A DNA stretch of 27,772 nucleotides from Dyella_B sp966430775 (GTDB taxonomy: Bacteria; Pseudomonadota; Gammaproteobacteria; Xanthomonadales; Rhodanobacteraceae). Under the pieces are notes generated by a model. That model ran no database searches and was not told where the DNA came from. It worked only from the letters and a program-made list of their open reading frames with translations. Position 1 is the stretch's first letter. Each line of letters starts with the position of its first letter. A program made the position numbers and the translations under genes. The stretch covers positions 1 to 27,772 of the forward strand of contig CBJMMB010000044.1 of the NCBI GenBank assembly GCA_966430775.1, read 5' to 3'. Below, piece after piece: positions 7,383-14,542 of this stretch.

Positions 7383-7497
7383 ATAATGCATCAAGCCGGC
7401 GGTGGTTTTTCAACAAGATCGAGCCGTGCAGACTGCGCTCCGTCAAGGCAGTCATCCCTGCCTGCGTTCTTCATCCGACCCCTCAAGGAGTTCCGCC

Positions 7498-8613
7498 ATG
7501 TCGCTCGATCAATACTTCACGCTCGGACGTTCCGGCCTGCGCGTCAGCCGCCTTGCCCTGGGCGCCATGACCTTCGGTGAAAACTGGGGCTGGGGCACCG
7601 CGGAGGAAACCGCGCGCGCCATGTTCGATCGCTACCTGGAAGCCGGCGGCAACTTCATCGACACCGCCGACATGTACACCGAAGGCAGCAGCGAAAGCAT
7701 GCTGGGCAAGTTCATCGAAGAAAGCGGCACGCGCGATCGCGTGGTGCTCACCACCAAGTTCACCTACAACGCGCAGCCCGGCAACCCCAACGCCGGCGGC
7801 AACGGCCGCAAGAACATCATGCGCGCGGTGGAAGGATCGCTGCGCCGCTTGCGCACCGACTACATCGATCTCTACCTGCTGCACACCTGGGATCGCCTGA
7901 CCCCGGCCGAAGAAGTGGTGCGCACGCTCGATGACCTGGTGCGTGCGGGCAAGATTCGCTATGCCGGCCTGTCCGACATTCCCGCCTGGTATGCCGCCCG
8001 TGCGCAGACCTACGCCGAAGCGCACGCGCTGACGCCGCTGGTGAACATGCAGCTCGAATACTCGCTGGCCGAACGCCATATCGAACACGAATACGTGCCG
8101 CTGGCGCAGAACCTGGGCCTTGGCATTACCGCCTGGAGTCCGCTCGCAATGGGCATGCTGTCGGGCAAGTACAAGCCCAGCCAGCAGGGTGGGGAAGGCG
8201 ATGGCCGCCTCGCCAAAGTCAGCGGCGCTCCCGGCTTCGAGCGCTTCACCGAACGCAACTGGAAGATTGTCGCGGAGCTGGAACAGGTCGCGAAGGAAGC
8301 CGGCCAGAGCATGGCGGCGGTCGCCTTGAACTGGGTGGCGACGCAGCCGGGTATTGCCTCCGTGATCATCGGCGCGACCAAGCTGAAACAGCTCGACGCC
8401 AATCTCGCTGCGCTTGCGTTCGAACTGCCGGCGGAATTGCGTGCACGGCTGGATGCGGTCAGTGCGCCGGAAAGGCCATTCCCGTACTACATGTTTGCCG
8501 ATATCCAGCAGACGCGGATTCATGGCGGCGTGGCGGTGGGGGATAAGCCCAAGGGTTACACAACGCCGGTGTTCGTGCCGCAGGTGGAGGCACGGGAGAT
8601 TCGCGCGCGGTGA
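7498..8613 (+). CDS. Aldo/keto reductase
   Basis: Cytoplasmic NADPH-dependent oxidoreductase of 371 residues with a TIM-barrel fold. The AKR catalytic tetrad is readable: Asp55 and Tyr60 in FIDTADMYTEG, Lys87 in VVLTTKFTY and His129 in DLYLLHTWDR. The cofactor-binding end is represented by WSPLAMGMLSGKY and GIASVIIGATKLKQLDAN. GENWGWGTAEE near residue 27 is typical of the group close to YajO/Tas-like and voltage-channel beta-subunit-like AKRs. The substrate cannot be told from sequence. AAGGAG precedes the ATG by eight bases and settles the start over the in-frame upstream codons. It is divergent from a LysR regulator and followed by a 153-bp inverted-repeat element. Confidence 0.92.
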   Translation: MSLDQYFTLGRSGLRVSRLALGAMTFGENWGWGTAEETARAMFDRYLEAGGNFIDTADMYTEGSSESMLGKFIEESGTRDRVVLTTKFTYNAQPGNPNAGGNGRKNIMRAVEGSLRRLRTDYIDLYLLHTWDRLTPAEEVVRTLDDLVRAGKIRYAGLSDIPAWYAARAQTYAEAHALTPLVNMQLEYSLAERHIEHEYVPLAQNLGLGITAWSPLAMGMLSGKYKPSQQGGEGDGRLAKVSGAPGFERFTERNWKIVAELEQVAKEAGQSMAAVALNWVATQPGIASVIIGATKLKQLDANLAALAFELPAELRARLDAVSAPERPFPYYMFADIQQTRIHGGVAVGDKPKGYTTPVFVPQVEAREIRAR

Positions 8614-8628
8614 GCTTGATCTTTAGTT

Positions 8629-8781
8629 CCCTCTCCCCTCCGGGGAGAGGGTTAGGGTGAGGGGACAAGGCTTGCCGAAAAACACACGTGTGCGCGCAAA
8701 TTTTTTTTCATTTCTCACCATGATTTAGCCTTGCAGCGAGGTTGACCCCTCACCCCAGCCCTCTCCCCGAAAGGGAGAGGG
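8629..8781. repeat. MITE-like element with 36-base terminal inverted repeats (CCCTCTCCC type)
   Basis: Ends 8629-8664 and 8746-8781 are inverted copies matching at 32 of 36 positions. Each end itself folds (CCCTCTCCCC-tcc-GGGGAGAGGG at 8629-8651; CCCTCTCCC-cgaaa-GGGAGAGGG at 8759-8781). The 81-base core is AT-richer, has a CACACGTGTG palindrome at 8684-8693 and a run of eight or more T at about 8701, and has no open frame. It separates the aldo/keto reductase from the alpha/beta hydrolase. No target duplication is obvious. Confidence 0.75.
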
Positions 8782-8809
8782 AGCCAAGTTCTCCGCAGGA
8801 CGAAACACC

Positions 8810-9637
8810 ATGACACACACAACATCGCATTGGATCGACGTCCCCCACGCCCGCCTTTACGCGGAGCAAGCCGGCAGCGGCGACACCATTACCATGCTGC
8901 ACGGCTTCCTGGTCGACAGCGGCCAATGGGACTACGAATTCGCCGCGCTCGCCCAGACGCATCACGCCATCCGCTACGACGCACGCGGTTTTGGCCGCTC
9001 CACCATCGAGCCCGGCCGTTACGCGCATCACGAGGATCTGGCCGCCGTGCTGGACGCATGCGGCGTGCAGCGCACCGCCTTGCTCGCCTGTTCCGGTGGC
9101 GCAGCGACAGCGCTGGATTTTGCGTGCGCGTACCCGGAACGCGTCAGCGCGCTGATCTTCGTCGGCGCGGGCTATTGGGGCCGCTTCGCTGACAGCACGC
9201 CTGCTGCGCGTGCATTTCTGCAAGCGCTCAGTACGTTCGACGCGAATGGCCTGATCGACAGTTCCTTGCGCGCGTTCACGGACGGCCCGCGCCGTGCAAG
9301 GAACGAAGTCGATCCCAGCGCGCGCAAGCATACCGAAGCGATGACCACGCACTTGTTCAAGCGCGCCACCAGTTATTGGACCTACGCCGCGCGGGATCAG
9401 CAGACGCCAACGCCCAGCACGCTTGAACGCCTGCACGAGATGGACGTGCCGACCGTGCTGATCGTCGGCAGCGAAGATGTGCCGGAAGTGCATGCGCTGT
9501 CGAAAGAACTGCTGGAAGGCATGCCGCATGCGCGCATGTTCGTGGTGCATGGTGCCGGGCATCACGCCAACCTGGAGGCGCCTGCCCAGGTGCTTGGGCT
9601 TGTGCAAGAGGCCTTGGCTACCGCGTTGGTGGATTGA
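8810..9637 (+). CDS. Alpha/beta-fold hydrolase
   Basis: Cytoplasmic protein of 275 residues with no signal peptide. The canonical fold landmarks are the oxyanion-loop HG at 31-32 (MLHGFLVDSGQW), DARGFGRS at 57-64, the nucleophile elbow LLACSGGAA with Ser95, the acid Asp223 in VLIVGSEDVPEV and the base His251 in HGAGHHANLE. The elbow reads A-C-S-G-G rather than the usual G-x-S-x-G, so the first glycine is replaced by alanine. The cap region (about 125-200) is helical. Overall it resembles haloperoxidase/esterase-like hydrolases; the substrate is not predictable. It sits between two repeat elements and upstream of the MFS transporter on the same strand. Confidence 0.85.
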   Translation: MTHTTSHWIDVPHARLYAEQAGSGDTITMLHGFLVDSGQWDYEFAALAQTHHAIRYDARGFGRSTIEPGRYAHHEDLAAVLDACGVQRTALLACSGGAATALDFACAYPERVSALIFVGAGYWGRFADSTPAARAFLQALSTFDANGLIDSSLRAFTDGPRRARNEVDPSARKHTEAMTTHLFKRATSYWTYAARDQQTPTPSTLERLHEMDVPTVLIVGSEDVPEVHALSKELLEGMPHARMFVVHGAGHHANLEAPAQVLGLVQEALATALVD

Positions 9638-9735
9638 TACACGCTGGGTATCAAGGCGGACTTGCAACATTATCGACCGATGGCATGGGCGACGCTTATG
9701 CTTGCACCGTCCGACATGCCTCCACAGCGCCTCAG

Positions 9736-9763
9736 CGTCATTCCGGCGCACGCCGGAATGACG
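9736..9763. repeat. Perfect palindrome, ATTCCGGC dispersed repeat
   Basis: Arms of 13 bases (CGTCATTCCGGCG and CGCCGGAATGACG) around a two-base centre. It lies in the 170-base gap between the hydrolase and the MFS gene, upstream of the MFS start. Related units occur at 14107 and 14473-14497. The dispersed nature is seen in the window; the role (hairpin, terminator or mobile relic) is open. Confidence 0.7.
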
Positions 9764-9807
9764 GCGGGGGAATCCAGCGGCATCGTCCACATCGTCCCCT
9801 TGCCCGC

Positions 9808-11061
9808 ATGACACCCAACCTTTCCAGCGACACCCTCATCCGCCACGGCACCGCCGCCTTCAGGCGCACCAATCTTGCGCTGTTCGCCGCGGGCCTGGCG
9901 ACGTTCGGCCTGCTGTATTGCGTGCAGCCGCTGATGCCGCAATTCAGCCAGCACTATGGCATCAGTGCCGCCACCAGCGCCTTGTCGCTGTCGTTGACCA
10001 CCGGCGTGCTGGCGTTCGCCATGCTGTTCGCCGGCGGAGTGTCCGACGCGTTCGGGCGCAAGACGGTGATGGTCGCTTCGCTGCTTTCCTCCGCGGTGCT
10101 GGTGTTGCTGACGGCGCTGATGCCGAACTGGCATGCATTGCTTACGCTGCGCACCTTGCTTGGCATCACGCTCAGCGGTTTGCCAGCGGTGGCCATGACC
10201 TACCTGACGGAAGAAATGCATGCCGAATCGATCGGCCTCGGCATGGGTCTGTATATCAGCGGCAGCGCGGTGGGCGGCATGAGCGGGCGGTTGATTGCCG
10301 GCGTGGTGGCCGATTTCGCCGGCTGGCGCATGGGCATCGGCGTGGTCGGTGTTATCGGCCTGATCTCTGGATTAGTGTTCTGGAAGGCCTTGCCGCCATC
10401 GCGGCATTTTCGTCCGCAGGCGCTGAATTGGCGCGCGCTGTTTTCGCGCTTTGCCGGCATGTTTCGCGATCCCGGACTGCCCTGGCTGTTCCTCGAAGGC
10501 TTTCTGCTGCTCGGCGCCTTCGTCACCGTCTACAACTATCTCGGCTACCGCCTGCTGGCGCCGCCGTATTCGTTGAGCCAGACCGTGGTGGGGCTGATCT
10601 TTGCGATCTACCTGGTCGGCACCTTCAGCTCGGCATGGATGGGTCACCTGGCGGGCAAGCTGGGACGGCGCAAGGTGTTGTGGACAGCGTTCGCGCTGAT
10701 GCTGTTCGGTGTGCTATGCACGATGATGGCGCCGCTGTGGCTGATCATCTTCGGCATTACCGCCATCACCTTCGGCTTCTTCGGCGGCCACTCCATCGTC
10801 AGTAGCTGGGTAGGGCGGCGCGGTGGCGCGGCCAAGGCGCAGGCGTCGTCAATGTATCTTTTCAGCTATTACATGGGTTCTAGCGTGGCGGGATGGAGCG
10901 GCGGGCTCTTCTATGCGAAGGACAGCTGGCAGGGCGTGGCGCTGTTCGTAGGCGCGCTGGTGCTGACTGGTTTGCTGATCGCTTTGAGGTTGTATCGCCT
11001 GCCTCCATTGCCACAGCTTGTCACACCGCCGACCCCGATGAGCAAAGGCGCGATGCCGTAG
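9808..11061 (+). CDS. MFS transporter (YnfM-like putative drug/sugar efflux)
   Basis: Inner-membrane protein of 417 residues with about twelve hydrophobic segments. The MFS signature GGVSDAFGRKTV is at residues 76-87 between TM2 and TM3, and its second-half equivalent GHLAGKLGRRKVLW comes later. Length and the NLALFAAGLATFGLLYCVQPLMP opening match the YnfM group of E. coli, whose neighbour there is also a LysR gene. The substrate is unknown. The ATG at 9808 lacks a clear ribosome-binding site; the longer frame from 9634 would add repeat-derived sequence and was rejected. The stop codon TAG is part of a CCGTAGGT repeat end at 11056. It converges with the LysR gene at 11110. Confidence 0.88.
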   Translation: MTPNLSSDTLIRHGTAAFRRTNLALFAAGLATFGLLYCVQPLMPQFSQHYGISAATSALSLSLTTGVLAFAMLFAGGVSDAFGRKTVMVASLLSSAVLVLLTALMPNWHALLTLRTLLGITLSGLPAVAMTYLTEEMHAESIGLGMGLYISGSAVGGMSGRLIAGVVADFAGWRMGIGVVGVIGLISGLVFWKALPPSRHFRPQALNWRALFSRFAGMFRDPGLPWLFLEGFLLLGAFVTVYNYLGYRLLAPPYSLSQTVVGLIFAIYLVGTFSSAWMGHLAGKLGRRKVLWTAFALMLFGVLCTMMAPLWLIIFGITAITFGFFGGHSIVSSWVGRRGGAAKAQASSMYLFSYYMGSSVAGWSGGLFYAKDSWQGVALFVGALVLTGLLIALRLYRLPPLPQLVTPPTPMSKGAMP

Positions 11062-11083
11062 GTCGGGTGCAAACCCCAACAAC
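11056..11083. repeat. TAGGTTGGG repeat, degenerate half copy
   Basis: CCGTAGGTCGGGTGCAAACCCCAAC resembles the short copy at 22850-22877 but lacks the closing CCTAC arm. It lies in the 48-base gap between convergent MFS and LysR genes, and its TAG is the MFS stop codon. Confidence 0.55.
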
Positions 11084-11109
11084 GAGATGTACGTACACCG
11101 ATAGTTACG

Positions 11110-12012
11110 CTAGCTCTTCGCTACCGTGAGTAACTGCACGAAGCGCGGCACCAGCGGCGAGCGCTCGTCGTCGCGATACACCACGTGGATTTCCGACATG
11201 GCGTTGGCTTCCGCCAGCGGCACGTAGCTGACGCCCTCGACGTGAATGTGATCGCAGGACTGCGGCAGGATCGCCACGCCGAAGCCAGCCGCCACCAGCC
11301 CGATGATGGTGGATGCCTCGCGCGCTTCCTGCGAAATGCGCGGCGCAAAGCCTGCCCCGCGGCATAGATTCATGACGTGCTCCTGCACGCCGGCGCCAGC
11401 GCTGCGCGAGAACACCACGAACGGCTCCTGCGCCAGCGACTTGGTCGCCAGCTTGCCGCGCGCATTCAGGCGCTGCAGCACAGGGTGATCCGAACGCACC
11501 ACGGCCACCAGCGGATCGCGGAACAGGCGTTTGGAAACCAGCGTCTTCGGCAGTGTACTGGGGCGCAAAATGCCGACTTGCAGCCGGCGTTCGAGCAGCG
11601 CGTCGATCTGCTGCAGCGAGTTCATCTCTTCCAACTGCAGATGCACGGCCGGAAAGTGCTGGCGGAACGCGAAGATCGCACCGGGAATATCTTGCGAAAG
11701 CGGCGTGGTGCGGGTGAAGCCGATGCGCAGTTCGCCCAACTCGCCGCGTTGCGCGCGACGGGCCAGATCCACGGCGTGGTCGGTCCGCGCCAGGATCTCA
11801 CGCGCTTCCTCGAGAAAGACCCGCCCCGGTTCGGTCAAGGCCACGCGGCGATTGGTGCGCGTCAACAACCGCGCACCCACGGCGTCTTCCAATTGGCGGA
11901 TCTGCTGGCTGAGCGGCGGTTGCGACATGCCCAGCCGTTCGGCCGCCTTGCCGAAATGCAGCGTATCGGCGACGGCGACGAAGTAACGCAGATGGCGCAG
12001 TTCGATGTTCAT
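11110..12012 (-). CDS. LysR-family transcriptional regulator (YnfL/CatM-like)
   Basis: Protein of 300 residues. The N-terminal helix-turn-helix spans about residues 3-60 (LRYFVAVADTLHFGKAAERLGMSQPPLSQQIRQLE is read in it). From about residue 90 (GELRIGFTRTTPLS) it has the periplasmic-binding-like effector domain typical of the BenM/CatM/YnfL branch. The start at 12012 gives the normal LysR opening; the longer frame reaching 12147 begins inside a dispersed repeat and was rejected. It converges on the YnfM-like MFS gene; in E. coli the related regulator and transporter are adjacent but divergent, so a regulatory link here is plausible but the arrangement differs. No clear operator was seen upstream, where a repeat copy sits. 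Confidence 0.88.
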   Translation of the reverse strand: MNIELRHLRYFVAVADTLHFGKAAERLGMSQPPLSQQIRQLEDAVGARLLTRTNRRVALTEPGRVFLEEAREILARTDHAVDLARRAQRGELGELRIGFTRTTPLSQDIPGAIFAFRQHFPAVHLQLEEMNSLQQIDALLERRLQVGILRPSTLPKTLVSKRLFRDPLVAVVRSDHPVLQRLNARGKLATKSLAQEPFVVFSRSAGAGVQEHVMNLCRGAGFAPRISQEAREASTIIGLVAAGFGVAILPQSCDHIHVEGVSYVPLAEANAMSEIHVVYRDDERSPLVPRFVQLLTVAKS

Positions 12013-12069
12013 GGCCGGTACTTTGGGCGTAGAACCCGCGGTGCTCAAGTGCTGCGTACGAGGTGCTTC

Positions 12070-12172
12070 CCGTAGGTTGGGGTGAGGCGCTAGCCGAACC
12101 CCAACGTCGCCATGTGCATTCTTGCGTTGGGGTTCGCCCCGGATCAAGTCCGGGGCTCAGCCCAACCTACGG
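12070..12172. repeat. TAGGTTGGG dispersed repeat, full-length copy 2
   Basis: Terminal arms CCGTAGGTTGGGGTGAG (12070-12086) and CTCAGCCCAACCTACGG (12156-12172) surround nested CCGAACCCCAACG and CGTTGGGGTTCG arms and a CCCCGGATCAAGTCCGGGG hairpin. It is nearly the same as the copy at 6032-6133, in the same orientation. It lies between the LysR start and the phosphodiesterase stop, both on the minus strand. Confidence 0.8.
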
Positions 12173-12180
12173 GGAGTTCT

Positions 12181-13449
12181 CTATGGTTTCAGCATTCCTT
12201 GTACGTCCTCGAACTTTCCATCGCTGAGCTTCGGCGTGATGCCCAGCAGATGCGCCATCAGCGGATACACATCGACGTTCGGGAAGTTGTGGAAGCGAAT
12301 GCCACGCTGGAACGCCGGTCCATGCGCCACGAACAATGCCTGCATCTTTGGGTCGGCATTGTCGTAGCCATGTTCGCCCAGGCTGAGGTGTCCTTTTTTC
12401 TTGGCCAGGGATTCGGTGGTGGTGATGCTCCAACCGATATCGGCCAGGCATACCAGCCGTGGCACGCGCGCATTCGAACCGTACTGGAAGCGCGGCGGAA
12501 TACGTGTCTTGTCCCAGCAATGCATATGCTGCTGCGGTTGCTCCATCTGTTGTTCGACCGCGTTGAAATCATGGCCGGGCTTGGGGTTGAAGCCGACCAG
12601 CACGCCCGTGGTGGTTACCGGTTCCACGTCATCCATCGACATCAGCTTGTCGATCAGAATGCGGTTCTCCTTCGGCACGCTCGCCATGCCGTGATCGGCC
12701 ACCACGATGATGTTCATCTTGTCGAACAAACCGCGCTTGCGCAGGCCATCGACCAGGTGCGCCAGCGCCGCGTCGGTGTCGCGCAAGGCCTGGTCGACCT
12801 CCGGCGAATCGGGGCCGTGCTCATGGCCAGCGTGGTCGACCGCATCGAAATACAGCGTGAGAAACGTCGGGCGCTTGCCGGCCGGCAGATCCAGCCACTT
12901 CAGGATCTGGTCGACTCGCCGGTTGGGCTTCATCTTGGCCTTGAACTTCTTCCAGTAGTCCGGGTGCTCGCCCTGGATATCCGCTTCGGAGCCCGGCCAG
13001 AACATGGTGGCGGTACGCAGGCCGTTCGCATCGGCGGTCTCCCACAGCGGCGTGGCCTGGTCCCACCACAGGCCGTTACGCACCGCCGAACGGTCCTTCA
13101 GCGAAAACTTGCCCAACTGCGTATCCACCATGTTGTTGTTCACGATGCCGTTGTGGTCCGGCACCATGCCGGTGACGATCGCGTAGTGGTTGGGAAACGT
13201 GAGCGAAGGAAATGACGGCTGCATCGAATCGGCATGCACGCCGGTCGCGGCGAGCTGCTCGAGAGTGGGGCTGAAATGGCGGTCGAAGTAGTCGGCACGG
13301 TAGCCGTCGATCGAAATCAGCAGCAACGGCGCGGTGGCCGCCACCTTGGCCTGCTGCGCCTTGGCCTCCGGCGTCAACACGGATGGATGCGTGGCGCAGC
13401 CGGCCAGGGCAAGAAGGGAGCAAAGCAGCAGGCTAGGCAGGCGGTTCAT
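12181..13449 (-). CDS. Nucleotide pyrophosphatase/phosphodiesterase (NPP) family lipoprotein
   Basis: Alkaline-phosphatase-superfamily hydrolase of 422 residues, predicted to act in the periplasm on nucleotide or phosphodiester substrates. It starts with a lipoprotein signal ending LALAGC (Cys18). Positions expected for two-zinc NPP chemistry are all present: Asp48 in SIDGYRADY, nucleophile Thr84 in PSLTFPNHY, Asn105 in GIVNNN, Asp205 and His209 in DAVDHAGHEHGPDS, Asp252 and His253 in VADHGM, and His360 in GEHGYDN. Spacing parallels the structurally characterised Xanthomonas NPP, with an offset of about six. I start at 13449 because this places the signal peptide at the N-terminus; the longer frame to 13572 adds an unlikely non-signal extension. 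No strong ribosome-binding site was seen. Confidence 0.92.
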   Translation of the reverse strand: MNRLPSLLLCSLLALAGCATHPSVLTPEAKAQQAKVAATAPLLLISIDGYRADYFDRHFSPTLEQLAATGVHADSMQPSFPSLTFPNHYAIVTGMVPDHNGIVNNNMVDTQLGKFSLKDRSAVRNGLWWDQATPLWETADANGLRTATMFWPGSEADIQGEHPDYWKKFKAKMKPNRRVDQILKWLDLPAGKRPTFLTLYFDAVDHAGHEHGPDSPEVDQALRDTDAALAHLVDGLRKRGLFDKMNIIVVADHGMASVPKENRILIDKLMSMDDVEPVTTTGVLVGFNPKPGHDFNAVEQQMEQPQQHMHCWDKTRIPPRFQYGSNARVPRLVCLADIGWSITTTESLAKKKGHLSLGEHGYDNADPKMQALFVAHGPAFQRGIRFHNFPNVDVYPLMAHLLGITPKLSDGKFEDVQGMLKP

Positions 13450-13573
13450 GCGGGAAATCGTTTCCGTAGGGTCGAATGACGGCGGCCAATGATGGCGCAG
13501 TTGTGTGACCAATTTCAGCATGTCGGGTGGTGCGTCAACACAGCTTGCCACGCGCCCGGCGGCCATGGCCATC

Positions 13574-13579
13574 TACAAT
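13574..13579 (+). promoter_or_regulatory. Possible -10 element for the DUF1348 gene
   Basis: TACAAT lies about 30 bases upstream of the ATG at 13610, giving room for a short leader with GGAG. A convincing -35 at 16-18 bases is not visible; TTGCCA at 13545 is 23 bases away. Weak support. Confidence 0.3.
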
Positions 13580-13609
13580 GCGCGACACCTCTCCCCGTTC
13601 GGAGCCGCC

Positions 13610-14086
13610 ATGTCCGCGATCGAGCAACGCCCGCCTTTGCCGCCGTTCACCCGCGAAACCGCCATCCAGAAAGTCCGCCTTGCCGAAGACGCATGGAACA
13701 CCCGCGATCCGAACCGCGTCGCCCTGGCGTACACCCCCGACAGTCGCTGGCGCAACCGGGCCGAGTTCATCAACGGCCGCGAGGCGATCGTCGCGTTTCT
13801 TACGCGCAAATGGTCGCGCGAACTGGACTACCGGCTGATCAAGGAGCTATGGGCATTCGAAGGCAACCGCATCGCGGTGCGCTTCGCTTACGAATGGCAC
13901 GACGATGCCGGCAACTGGTTTCGTTCCTACGGCAACGAAAACTGGCTGTTCGATGAAAACGGCCTGATGGCGGAACGGCACGCGAGCATCAACGATGTGC
14001 CGATTGCCGAGGCGGAGCGCAAATACCATTGGCCGCAGGGGCGCCGGCCGGATGATCATCCTGGGCTGAGTGATCTTGGCCTATAA
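13610..14086 (+). CDS. DUF1348 family protein (SnoaL/NTF2-like fold)
   Basis: Cytoplasmic protein of 158 residues matching the DUF1348 pattern: PPLPPFTRETAIQKV at the start, LAYTPDSRWRNRAEF in the middle, FAYEWHDDAGNWFRSYGNENW, ASINDVPI, and the terminal GRRPDDHPGLSDLGL. These proteins are annotated as NTF2-like; no enzymatic role is established to my knowledge. The high aromatic and charged content fits a small cone-shaped alpha+beta barrel. The ATG at 13610 has GGAG five bases upstream, which beats the upstream in-frame ATGs at 13505 and 13562. It is divergent from the NPP gene and monocistronic. Confidence 0.85.
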   Translation: MSAIEQRPPLPPFTRETAIQKVRLAEDAWNTRDPNRVALAYTPDSRWRNRAEFINGREAIVAFLTRKWSRELDYRLIKELWAFEGNRIAVRFAYEWHDDAGNWFRSYGNENWLFDENGLMAERHASINDVPIAEAERKYHWPQGRRPDDHPGLSDLGL

Positions 14087-14162
14087 GTGATGCGAAAAAG
14101 AACCTCACCGTCATTCCGGCGGGAAAAATTTCTGCACGCCTTGCGGAAAAGCTAAAACGTTC

Positions 14163-14300
14163 GTCATCCCAGCGAAAGCTGGGATCCAGCGACTTGCAGA
14201 GCATGAAAGACACTGGATGATTCGCTTCGCTCACCCCTTCGGGGCCATCCTTCGGATGTTCTCCGCGCTGCGCGCTACGTCCAGCTTTCGCTGGAATGAC
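14163..14300. repeat. GTCATCCCAGC composite element with inverted ends
   Basis: The left end 14163-14183 (GTCATCCCAGCGAAAGCTGGG) and right end 14280-14300 are inverted copies matching at 19 of 21 bases. Each end is itself a small AGC-gaaa-GCT-type hairpin. The interior contains ATCCAGCGACTT and CACTGGAT, and short CTTCGC/GCGCTGCGCGC palindromes. It has the size and architecture of a REP pair or a small non-autonomous element. Confidence 0.65.
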
Positions 14301-14397
14301 GACTCGGTAGCCTGAATTTGCAGGCAAAAATCGCGCATTCGGATCATGTGCCGCGCGTTTCCTTTAACGATTCACGATTTCCCCGGACAGCAATGGG

Positions 14398-14492
14398 CGA
14401 AGGCCGGAATCCATGCTGACCGCTGCACAGAACTTTCATTGAATCGACATCTATCCCGCATAGGTATACATAGATTCCGGCCTTCGCCGGAA
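14398..14492. repeat. ATTCCGGCCTTCG inverted-repeat element
   Basis: Perfect 14-base arms at 14398-14411 (CGAAGGCCGGAATC) and 14473-14486. The right arm also forms a TTCCGGC-cttc-GCCGGAA hairpin at 14475-14492, followed by TGACG. The interior is AT-richer than flanking genes, with no open frame. Confidence 0.65.
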
Positions 14493-14542
14493 TGACGATG
14501 AGGCGAGATCAAGCATTTCATATTCACACGTGTTTGGAGTTT

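Larger units (their letters stand above)
14087..14542. other. Repeat-filled intergenic region without a gene
   Basis: This 456-base gap between the DUF1348 stop and the flavoprotein stop (convergent genes) has no credible coding frame. It is built largely of dispersed palindromes: a lone CGTCATTCCGGCGGG at about 14108, a composite element at 14163-14300 and another at 14398-14497. Convergent position suggests transcript-end structures, but no hairpin followed by a T-run was found. Confidence 0.7.

Noticed and set aside
12013..12147. N-terminal extension of the second LysR protein
   Set aside because: It would be translated from the TAGGTTGGG repeat (MIRGEPQ-type start that recurs wherever the repeat lies upstream of a gene); the start at 12012 gives the normal LysR N-terminus.
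12112..13215. 367-residue plus-strand frame opposite the NPP gene
   Set aside because: It begins inside a dispersed repeat and is antisense to a protein with all NPP catalytic residues.
14087..14542. tRNA or other structural RNA in the gene-free gap
   Set aside because: No cloverleaf, TTCGAATC-type T-loop or CCA-end pattern; the inverted repeats match dispersed families seen elsewhere in the window.
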